Of a stretch of 64,000 nt of DNA, positions 57,289-64,000 are shown in pieces. Each line of letters opens with the position of its first letter. The first letter of the stretch is position 1. The stretch is taken from the NCBI RefSeq assembly GCF_000020605.1, contig NC_012781.1, positions 1,116,001 through 1,180,000 on the forward strand, given 5' to 3'. Origin of the DNA: Agathobacter rectalis ATCC 33656 (GTDB taxonomy: Bacteria > Bacillota > Clostridia > Lachnospirales > Lachnospiraceae). A program made the position numbers and the translations under genes. The notes under the pieces are model-generated. The model was not told the DNA's origin. It saw only the letters and a list, made by a program, of their open reading frames with translations, and did not search any database.

Positions 57289-57719
57289 TGAATGACAAGA
57301 CCATAACAGTTTACAACGCACATAAGGGCAGTGACGGAAAAGATATCTGGAAGAGAACAGTGATATATGGAGTAGAGTACCATTACTCTTCTGACAGGAC
57401 GGTAAGCCAGAGCGGGGCAGTCATTTACACACCGATTCTGACGGTTATTGTGCCGGATACAGCCGATTTTGGAACAAAGGCATATATTGATGCAGTGGAA
57501 TACTCAAAGCTCTCTGTAGACGAAATAGAGGGCTATTTCACATTTAACCCAAGAGGGAACAAAGATATCATAGTTGCCGGAGAGTGCTTCAAAGAAATAT
57601 CACAGGAGTACAAGATATCACAGCTTCAGGCAGATTATCAGAAATCAGGCACGATAATATCACTCTCAGACAATACAGAGGGTGATTTGCTCAAGCATTA
57701 CAAGGTGGTGTGCAGATAG
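57288..57719 (+). CDS. Head-closure-like protein (DUF6751-type)
   Basis: GTG start at 57288 overlapping the previous stop; 143 residues, beta-rich (TITVYNAHKGSDGKDIWKRTVIYGVEYHYS, AVIYTPILTVIVPDTADFGTKAYI). Position between adaptor and tail completion protein suggests head closure. I recall this family as DUF6751; not certain. Confidence 0.65.
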   Translation: MNDKTITVYNAHKGSDGKDIWKRTVIYGVEYHYSSDRTVSQSGAVIYTPILTVIVPDTADFGTKAYIDAVEYSKLSVDEIEGYFTFNPRGNKDIIVAGECFKEISQEYKISQLQADYQKSGTIISLSDNTEGDLLKHYKVVCR

Positions 57720-58087
57720 TGGGTGGAACATTTAAATTTGCTTTATCAATGAAAGACTGGCCGTCACACTTAAAGACCGTGGAAAAATATGGCATAGATA
57801 CAAACGGACCGGTGCAGCAGTATATTGATTCAGAGTGTTTGAGAAGAATGGATCCGTTCGTACCGTTTGATACAGGTGCACTCAGAGACAACGGAGTTCT
57901 TAATACAACTATTGGAAGCGGTGAAATTGTCTACAATATGCCGTATGCGAGAAAGCAGTACTATATACCGATGCACCATCAGGGAGGCCGTACAGCATAC
58001 TGGTTTGAGCATATGATGAATGGTGGTGGACGCGAGAAGATACTGAAAGGAGCACAGAAGATTGCCGAACAGATGGGAGACCACTAA
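57719..58087 (+). CDS. Minor capsid / tail completion protein (HK97 gp10-like position)
   Basis: GTG at 57719 fits AAGGTGG better than the GTG at 57710; 122 residues. VQQYIDSECLRRMDPFVPFDTGALRDNG and YNMPYARKQYYIPM match the minor capsid 2 family of Firmicutes phages. Joins head and tail. Confidence 0.75.
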   Translation: MGGTFKFALSMKDWPSHLKTVEKYGIDTNGPVQQYIDSECLRRMDPFVPFDTGALRDNGVLNTTIGSGEIVYNMPYARKQYYIPMHHQGGRTAYWFEHMMNGGGREKILKGAQKIAEQMGDH

Positions 58088-58508
58088 AACGATAGGTCAA
58101 TGCCTCACAGAGTACCTGAAAAGGTATGAGGGCATGGATTTTTCAGATATCCTCACGGACTTCATAAAGTCACCTGAGGGTGATATAAGCGCATACAGCC
58201 TGTACAAGACACCGGAACGAAGCGAGACTGAGTTCCAGGACGGAAGCAGACAGATAACAGAGTACTATAACCTCTTTGCAAGGAGACCTACACAGGAAGA
58301 CGATGTGAGAATAGAGAATAACGCGTCACTGGATGAGTTTTCAGAGTGGATTGAGGAAAAAGAGCTTGAAGAGGACTATCCCGAACTGCCTGAGGGCATG
58401 ACGGCACTCGAGATAGGCATATCAGACTCGGCATCCATCACATCACAGGAGGATACGAGTGCTATTTATCAGGTAACAATAAAATTAACATATTTGAAAG
58501 AGAGGTAA
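58062..58508 (+). CDS. Tail terminator-like minor capsid protein
   Basis: TTG at 58062 with AAAGGAG 11 bases upstream; overlaps the preceding gene by 26 bases in another frame. 148 residues: EYYNLFARRPTQEDDVRIEN, FSEWIEEKELEEDYPELPE and a final beta strand AIYQVTIKLTYLK fit the minor capsid 3/tail terminator group. Confidence 0.7.
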   Translation: MPNRWETTKTIGQCLTEYLKRYEGMDFSDILTDFIKSPEGDISAYSLYKTPERSETEFQDGSRQITEYYNLFARRPTQEDDVRIENNASLDEFSEWIEEKELEEDYPELPEGMTALEIGISDSASITSQEDTSAIYQVTIKLTYLKER

Positions 58509-58512
58509 AGCG

Positions 58513-59001
58513 ATGCCAGAAGCAGCAAAGACAGCCTTGGAGCTGGTAAAAAAACATAAAATTGCATTATTTCTTTATAACGGCACAAAGTACGTCAGAA
58601 TCAAGAAATCTGACGCTCTCACGCTGTCGATGAACCCGGTTGAAACAGAATATGACTATATTGCTGACGAGTCACCGACTACAGAGGTGGAGGATTATAA
58701 GCCATCTATTGACCAGAACCTGGTTATGTACAAAGGCTCTGAAGACTATGAGATGATGTGGCCGTATTATTACGAGCGCAGAACCGGAGATGCTGCACAC
58801 ACAAAGTGTATGATTGTTTTCATGCAGGAACCGGGAACAGATGGAGGATACAAAGCCTGGGAGACAGACAGCACTATCTCAATGCAGGATTTGGCAGCAG
58901 TTGACAAGAAGCTTGATTTTAAGATCATCTTCGGCGGTGGAATCACAAACGGAACAGCCACCATGACGGACGGCACACCGACATTCACAGCAGATAAATA
59001 A
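58513..59001 (+). CDS. Major tail tube protein
   Basis: 162 residues, GAGAGGTAAAG site. Beta-rich: IALFLYNGTKYVRIKKSDALTLSMNPVETEYDYIADESPTTEVEDYKPSI and a C-terminal FKIIFGGGITNGTATMTDGTP strand set. Position before the tail chaperones and tape measure supports the tail tube call. Confidence 0.8.
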   Translation: MPEAAKTALELVKKHKIALFLYNGTKYVRIKKSDALTLSMNPVETEYDYIADESPTTEVEDYKPSIDQNLVMYKGSEDYEMMWPYYYERRTGDAAHTKCMIVFMQEPGTDGGYKAWETDSTISMQDLAAVDKKLDFKIIFGGGITNGTATMTDGTPTFTADK

Positions 59002-59018
59002 AGAAAGGGTGAAAAAAC

Positions 59019-59417
59019 ATGGAATACACATTACAGATTCATAACAGGGAGTACGAGCTTCCGAAAAAGACTCTTGCAGTAGAGGAGAAGATTGAAAAAA
59101 TCAAGAAGCTCTGCAGGGATTCAAAAATCACCACCAGAACACAGTATGAAAATAAGCTTAATTTCATTACTGAAATGGTGGGGGAAGACAACGCAAAGGA
59201 AATCTTCGAGTCTAACGACATCTCAAATATCGCGGAGATGGACTTGGGCGAGATAGATGCCGCATACAGAGGTGTTCTTGACGGATTTGCAAGGCCCGAC
59301 AGGGAAGCAGTCGCGAAAGAAAACCTTAAGGTGCTCGGAAACCCTATGATTCAGCAGATGTTAAACATCGCAGAGGGCATGGACAAGCTTCAGGGAGCCC
59401 TCAAAGAAAATGATTAA
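59019..59417 (+). CDS. Tail assembly chaperone-like protein
   Basis: 132 residues, AAAGGGTG site. LQIHNREYELPKKTLAVEEKIEKIKK and a helical C-terminus fit gpG-type chaperones placed before the tape measure. It overlaps the next gene by eight bases. Confidence 0.72.
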   Translation: MEYTLQIHNREYELPKKTLAVEEKIEKIKKLCRDSKITTRTQYENKLNFITEMVGEDNAKEIFESNDISNIAEMDLGEIDAAYRGVLDGFARPDREAVAKENLKVLGNPMIQQMLNIAEGMDKLQGALKEND

Positions 59418-59973
59418 TATAACAAGTAAAGCTCTGCCGGATGCCATCGTGGTTGGTGGCAGAGCTTTTTTAATAAAGACAGATTACAGGGTATGGATCA
59501 GATTCACACAGGATTTTAAAGCGTGGAAGAAAATGGGATACAAGGGAGCCATGAATATTAAATATCTGTTTGAAGACGATATCCCGGCATTTTCAGAGAC
59601 TGATGATTATTCAGGAATCCTTGAATTTGCTTTTCCGCAGAATGTAGTGCCGCATTACGAACGTGATAATGGTGAAGATGTATTGTTTTACGACATAGAC
59701 GGAGATTACATCTATGCTGCATTCATGCAGGCATATCACATAGACCTTATTTCTACGGATATGCACTGGCACAAGTTTATTGCACTCATGAATGGACTTC
59801 CTGACAGCACAAGGCTGTCGGCTATCATGGGGTACCGTGCATATACAGGCGAGAAAATAAAAGACGAGGCGCAGATGTATCGTGCACTCAAAGATGCCTG
59901 GATGCCTCCATATGAGGAGACAGAGGAAGAGAAAGCTGCAGATGAAGAGTTTGAGAAATACTTCGAAGGATAG
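59410..59973 (+). CDS. Phage Gp15-family protein (second tail chaperone)
   Basis: 187 residues. LPDAIVVGGRAFLIKTDYRVWIRF, YDIDGDYIYAAFMQAYHIDLI and HWHKFIALMNGLPDSTRLSAIMGYR match the bacteriophage Gp15 family. It starts inside the end of the upstream chaperone gene; no slippery heptamer was seen at the junction, so it seems separately initiated. Confidence 0.82.
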   Translation: MINITSKALPDAIVVGGRAFLIKTDYRVWIRFTQDFKAWKKMGYKGAMNIKYLFEDDIPAFSETDDYSGILEFAFPQNVVPHYERDNGEDVLFYDIDGDYIYAAFMQAYHIDLISTDMHWHKFIALMNGLPDSTRLSAIMGYRAYTGEKIKDEAQMYRALKDAWMPPYEETEEEKAADEEFEKYFEG

Positions 59974-60019
59974 ATAGAGCCGGAGCCTTAGAGCCAGAGC
60001 CTTAAGAAAGGAGCTGGCA

Positions 60020-62470
60020 ATGAGCGACCCAAAATTAATAATTAAAACACTGCTGGACAACAGCCAGCTTAAGTCCGGATTATCGGACATGAACAGCATG
60101 GTATCCGGTGCATCGGCCAAGGTTGGAACCTTTGCAAAGGTAGGGGCGGCAGCAGTCGGAACTGCAGTCACAGCAGGTACCACGGCGGCGGCTGCACTGG
60201 TAAAGAAGTCAGTGGAAGGATATGCAACCTTTGAGCAGATGGTCGGAGGAGTTGAGACACTGTTTGGAGCAGGCGGACAGAGCATGGAAGAATATGCACA
60301 GTCCACAGGCAAGACAGTGGGAGAGATAGAGAGTAAGTATAACTCCCTGATGACAGCACAGACCACTATGCTCAACAATGCCAACAACGCATACAAGACT
60401 GCAGGCCTTTCAGCCAATAATTACATGGAGACTGTAACAAGCTTCAGTGCAAGCCTTATACAGTCACTTGGAGGAGATACTGAAAAAGCCGCAAATTATG
60501 CAGACAGAGCTATCACGGATATGTCAGATAACTCTAACAAGCTGGGTACTAACATGCATGATATCCAGAATGCATACCAGGGCTTTGCAAAGCAGAACTA
60601 TACCATGCTTGACAACTTAAAGCTTGGATATGGCGGTACACAGGAAGAAATGAAGCGACTCATCAAGGATGCTTCACAGATGACTGATGTACAGCAGAAA
60701 CTTGGTGTGACTGTAGATGAAAGCAGTCTGTCGTTTGGAAATATCGTAAATGCCATTTCTGTAATGCAGGAGAGCTTAGGTATTGCCGGTACCACATCAA
60801 AAGAAGCTGCAACCACTATTGAGGGTTCGTTGAACAGTGCAAAAGCAGCGTGGGAGAACCTTGTTGTTGGAATGGCAGACGATAATGCAGATTTTGATAC
60901 ACTTGTACAGAATTTCGTTGATACTGCATCCACAGCTGTTGAGAACATGCTTCCTCGTATAGAGATAGCACTAACAGGACTGGGACAACTGATAGAGAAA
61001 CTGCTTCCAGTCATAGTACAGAAGGTACCGGAGATTATAATGCAGACTCTTCCGGGACTGATAAACGCGGGAATACAGATGGTATCGGCACTGGGACAGG
61101 GACTGATGCAGTATCTTCCGGAGCTGATTTCGTATGCTACACAGCTTGTGGTACAGCTTGTACAGGGGCTGGTGTCAGCACTGCCAAAGATTGTTGAGTT
61201 TGCTTCACAGCTTATCGAGACAATAGTTACATCACTGATAAATGCAGCACCGGATCTTATAGAGGCCGGCAAAGAACTCATAGAGTTTCTTGTAAACGGA
61301 ATTGCTGAAAATCTGCCAAACATAGTCCAGACAATTACAGACCTGATTTCAAATATTAATTCTTTCTGGGCGGAGAACGGTCCGGAGTTTATCAAATGGG
61401 GAACCGACCTACTCAGCAACTTGATAGACGGAATCATACAGGCCGTGCCGGTATTACTGCAGAATCTGCCGGGAATTATCCAGTCCATGGTAGCGGGGCT
61501 GTTAAATAATGGCCCAGTACTCATTGAGTGTGGTCTTAAACTTCTGTTGCAACTTATTGAGGGAATTTTATCATGCATACCGGATATACTGGCAGCAATA
61601 CCGCAGATAATAGCCGCGATAGTTGAAGCTTTTGTTAATTACGATTGGCTTGGACTGGGAGCCGAGGTTATAAATTTTGTGAAGGATGGAATGGGAGAAA
61701 GCTGGGACAACATAGTTGCTTTCTTCACAGAAACCATACCAAACTTTATCCAGTCGATATTTGACTGGTTTAATGAACTTCCCGGAAAACTCCTAGAGTG
61801 GGGACAGAACGTATACACAACAGTTACAACGGCTATATCAGACATGATAACTGCAGCAGTTGGGTTCATATCGGAACTTCCGGATAAAATAGCTTACTGG
61901 ATAGGCTTTGCGCTTGGCAAGGTTGTAGAATGGGGCTCTAACATGAGAGAAAAAGGAAAAGCAGCCGCAAAAGGACTGTTCGATTCGGTAGTCAACGGAC
62001 TTGCAAATCTCCCGAACAAAATTATGAGTACAGGAAAAAATATAGTATCAGGTCTTTGGAAAGGCATCAAAGGAGCATGGAGTGGACTGACAAAGAAAGT
62101 CAGCAACCTCGCAGGAAAACTGTTACAAGGATTCAAGGATGCGCTTGGCATCCACTCTCCGTCACGTAAATTTAAGTGGGTTGGAGAAATGTGCGTAGCC
62201 GGCATGGATGAACCTATAGCAGACTACAATCCTTACGATACGCTTAATAAGTCTATTAAGGCAAATGAATCTACCATGAAAGCAAACTTTGTGGGAAGCG
62301 GTTCATACGCGGCCACATACAATGCGGTATATGACTATGATGCGCAGGCACAGGCTACAGCAAGGGCACTAAAAGGCATGAGTGTAAATATTGATGGCAA
62401 GAGAGCAGGAAAGATTATAGCACCTCACGTAGATGCTGCATTGGGCGATTTTGCAACAGTGAGAACATAA
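60020..62470 (+). CDS. Tail tape measure protein
   Basis: 816 residues, AAAGGAGC site. N-terminal coiled/helical part with glycine-alanine repeats (KVGAAAVGTAVTAGTTAAAAL), then TMP signature YATFEQMVGGVETLFGAGG, a long amphipathic repeat zone (LPELISYATQLVVQLVQGLV, LPNIVQTITDLISNINSF) and C-terminal GIHSPSRKFKWVGEMCVAGM. Its length sets tail length; 816 residues suggests a tail of ordinary siphovirus size. Confidence 0.92.
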   Translation: MSDPKLIIKTLLDNSQLKSGLSDMNSMVSGASAKVGTFAKVGAAAVGTAVTAGTTAAAALVKKSVEGYATFEQMVGGVETLFGAGGQSMEEYAQSTGKTVGEIESKYNSLMTAQTTMLNNANNAYKTAGLSANNYMETVTSFSASLIQSLGGDTEKAANYADRAITDMSDNSNKLGTNMHDIQNAYQGFAKQNYTMLDNLKLGYGGTQEEMKRLIKDASQMTDVQQKLGVTVDESSLSFGNIVNAISVMQESLGIAGTTSKEAATTIEGSLNSAKAAWENLVVGMADDNADFDTLVQNFVDTASTAVENMLPRIEIALTGLGQLIEKLLPVIVQKVPEIIMQTLPGLINAGIQMVSALGQGLMQYLPELISYATQLVVQLVQGLVSALPKIVEFASQLIETIVTSLINAAPDLIEAGKELIEFLVNGIAENLPNIVQTITDLISNINSFWAENGPEFIKWGTDLLSNLIDGIIQAVPVLLQNLPGIIQSMVAGLLNNGPVLIECGLKLLLQLIEGILSCIPDILAAIPQIIAAIVEAFVNYDWLGLGAEVINFVKDGMGESWDNIVAFFTETIPNFIQSIFDWFNELPGKLLEWGQNVYTTVTTAISDMITAAVGFISELPDKIAYWIGFALGKVVEWGSNMREKGKAAAKGLFDSVVNGLANLPNKIMSTGKNIVSGLWKGIKGAWSGLTKKVSNLAGKLLQGFKDALGIHSPSRKFKWVGEMCVAGMDEPIADYNPYDTLNKSIKANESTMKANFVGSGSYAATYNAVYDYDAQAQATARALKGMSVNIDGKRAGKIIAPHVDAALGDFATVRT

Positions 62471-62479
62471 GGAGAGTAT

Positions 62480-63202
62480 ATGGGAAACTTTGGAATTAAA
62501 ATAATGACAGAAACTGATTCATTTCATACAAGTGAATTAGGACTTAAAATGACAGCACTTAAGATTCCATTCCCGAACCCAAAAACCAATTATATTTCGG
62601 TACCAGGCGCCTCTGGCAATATTGATTTGTCGGAGGTGTTTGGCAGGGTATTATATGAGGATAGAAGCAATGTAACATTTGAGTTTGTTCTTCGTGGAAA
62701 TTTTGATTTATGGGAGGTTGTTACGTTTAGGATTGCCACTATGATACATGGGAAAAAATGCAAGGTGATTGTAGACAATGACCTTAGTCACTATTATGTA
62801 TGTAGGCTGTCTGTTGACCGTAGCAAATCAAAAAGAAGTGTTGGAACTATAACCTTAAGTGGAACAGCCGAATCATTTAAATATGATATTTATAATACGG
62901 CTGAAGAATGGCTTTGGGATACGTTTGACTTTGAAGAGGGAGTACTGCGTGAATATAATGAAATCACTGTAAATGAATACAATAAAGAACTTGTATTAAT
63001 AGGCGGAATTATGCCGCAGGTGCCAGTTTTTACCGTAAAAAATGTAAATGAATTAAAACTGACATATGCAGGAAGAACTTATGATATGCCGGAGGATGGT
63101 ACATATCGTTTCCCGGCCATAGTTGTAGCAGAAAATGATATAACTCTTAGTTTTACAGGAACTGGAATTGTAACCATAAATTACAGAGGAGCATACCTAT
63201 GA
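62480..63202 (+). CDS. Distal tail protein
   Basis: 240 residues, AGGAGAG site. LGLKMTALKIPFPNPKTNYISVPGASGNIDLSEVFGRVLYEDRS and SKSKRSVGTITLSGTAESFKYDI match the SPP1 gp19.1-type distal tail family; the end is a small beta domain. It links the tube to the host-binding device. ATGA overlap with the next gene. Confidence 0.85.
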   Translation: MGNFGIKIMTETDSFHTSELGLKMTALKIPFPNPKTNYISVPGASGNIDLSEVFGRVLYEDRSNVTFEFVLRGNFDLWEVVTFRIATMIHGKKCKVIVDNDLSHYYVCRLSVDRSKSKRSVGTITLSGTAESFKYDIYNTAEEWLWDTFDFEEGVLREYNEITVNEYNKELVLIGGIMPQVPVFTVKNVNELKLTYAGRTYDMPEDGTYRFPAIVVAENDITLSFTGTGIVTINYRGAYL

Positions 63203-64000
63203 TATATGAAGTTTTACTTGATGGAAAAACACTATATTTTCCGAATGATAAAGAGGCTGTTATTTGTGATGCAACGCTGACACAGGCATTAAATGATGCA
63301 GGCACATTCGAGTTTACTGTTCCTTGTACGAACCCACTGTACAGTAAGATTGAAAATCGTGTAAGTATGGTACAGGTTTTAAAAGACGGTAATGAAATTT
63401 TTAACGGACAGGTAAGGGAATGCAGTGAAGTATTAAAAGGTGAAAAGGAAGTGAAGTGTGTAGGAGAGCTTGCCTTTTTATATGATTCAATCCAGCCGCA
63501 GGCGAAGTACCAGAACCAGTCCCCATTGCAGTTTTTTACTAATCTGCTTACAATCCACAACAACCAGGTTGAGAAAGAAAAACAATTTGAAGTTGGAATA
63601 GTGACTGTAAAAGATTCAAATGACAGTATATACAGATTTACTAACAGAGAGGATACACTTACAGATTTACGGGAAAAATTATGCGATCAATTAAGTGGCT
63701 ATTTGCGTATTCGCAAGAAAGACGGTATAAGATATTTGGATTTGGTTACACTTGAGAATTATGGAAAAGTATGTGCACAGCCTATTCAGTTCGGTTACAA
63801 CTTATTAGATTTTACATGTGGTACATCTGGGACAGATATAGCAACTGCAGTTATTCCATTAGGCGCAAGACTAGACCAAAGTGTAATAGATGGATTGGAT
63901 GCATATACCACAATAGAATCTGTAAACGATGGTAAAGATTATGTATTTATCCAAAATGCAGTGGATCACTTTGGATGGATTCGGAAAGTGATCCACTGGG
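63199..64000 (+). CDS. Tail-associated structural protein (Tal-like), partial
   Basis: ATG at 63199 overlaps the distal tail stop. The frame stays open to the window end (about 267 residues seen). IYEVLLDGKTLYFPNDKEAVI, LNDAGTFEFTVPCTNPLYSKI, VRECSEVLKGEKEVKCVGELAFLYDSIQPQ and LREKLCDQLSGYLRIRKKDG are typical of the N-terminal hub domains of prophage endopeptidase tail proteins. The enzymatic or receptor part lies outside the window. Confidence 0.85.
   Translation, partial: MIYEVLLDGKTLYFPNDKEAVICDATLTQALNDAGTFEFTVPCTNPLYSKIENRVSMVQVLKDGNEIFNGQVRECSEVLKGEKEVKCVGELAFLYDSIQPQAKYQNQSPLQFFTNLLTIHNNQVEKEKQFEVGIVTVKDSNDSIYRFTNREDTLTDLREKLCDQLSGYLRIRKKDGIRYLDLVTLENYGKVCAQPIQFGYNLLDFTCGTSGTDIATAVIPLGARLDQSVIDGLDAYTTIESVNDGKDYVFIQNAVDHFGWIRKVIHW

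Noticed and set aside
59401-59425. Programmed frameshift between the two tail chaperone genes, as in lambda G/GT
   Set aside because: No XXXYYYZ heptamer at the junction; the second gene has its own ATG overlapping the first gene by eight bases.
59611-60417. 268-residue minus-strand ORF
   Set aside because: It runs antisense through the Gp15 and tape measure genes, which have strong homology and ribosome binding sites.
60598-61578. 326-residue minus-strand ORF
   Set aside because: Antisense to the tape measure gene; serine/isoleucine-rich composition typical of a shadow frame.

Overview
The window looks like the chromosome of an anaerobic, low-G+C Firmicute of the Lachnospiraceae (Agathobacter/Roseburia/Eubacterium rectale type). 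This is inferred from the AT-rich DNA, strong AGGAGG-type ribosome binding sites, a monomeric [FeFe] hydrogenase and many Clostridia-type proteins. No rRNA, tRNA or CRISPR array was recognised. The species is an inference; nothing in the window names it.

Layout. Positions 1-5440 hold the end of an anion transporter, a PsiE-like membrane protein, a MetE-like methyltransferase and an unusual density of decayed genes (recombinase, ATPase, zinc ribbon, frameshifted ORF, rubredoxin, FabG). Positions 4488-14919 form a redox and oxygen-stress region: two hemerythrins, thioredoxin, rhodanese, CoA-disulfide reductase-rhodanese, a Crp/Fnr regulator, a DUF134-NifX protein, Bcp, YaaA, [FeFe] hydrogenase, an internally deleted superoxide reductase and an HD-GYP protein. 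Positions 15433-33855 carry a P-type metal ATPase, a MntA/HepT toxin-antitoxin pair, a MATE exporter behind tandem hairpin-terminators, a VWA / MoxR-AAA / nucleosidase / SPL-type radical SAM cluster, Dus, ThyA-FolA, IlvB-IlvN and a flavin reductase. Two related, nested-palindrome elements (17900-18176 and 33090-33332) lie between genes here.

Next to the flavin reductase is a convergent type I toxin-antitoxin locus (33882-34268). From about 35190 to the window end is a tailed prophage (siphovirus-like). It interrupts a SpoIID-like gene and carries, in order: large serine integrase, an Abi_2/HEPN gene with candidate small RNAs, CI/Cro switch with three operators, an early region with duplicated divergent promoter segments, HUH nickase, RNase H, ParB, HNH, small late-early ORFs, TerS/TerL, portal, minor capsid, scaffold, major capsid, head-tail connectors, tail tube, tape measure and distal tail. 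Its right end is outside the window.

The most interesting item is the prophage Abi/HEPN locus at 36774-38163. The Abi gene has its own promoter, a short hairpin leader ending in an intrinsic terminator before the start codon, and on both sides an almost identical 71-nt RNA-like unit on the opposite strand, one of which has a consensus promoter. This arrangement fits an RNA-antitoxin/HEPN-toxin system. The second is the pair of nested-palindrome elements, whose stems differ in sequence but keep pairing while loop and flank sequences are conserved.
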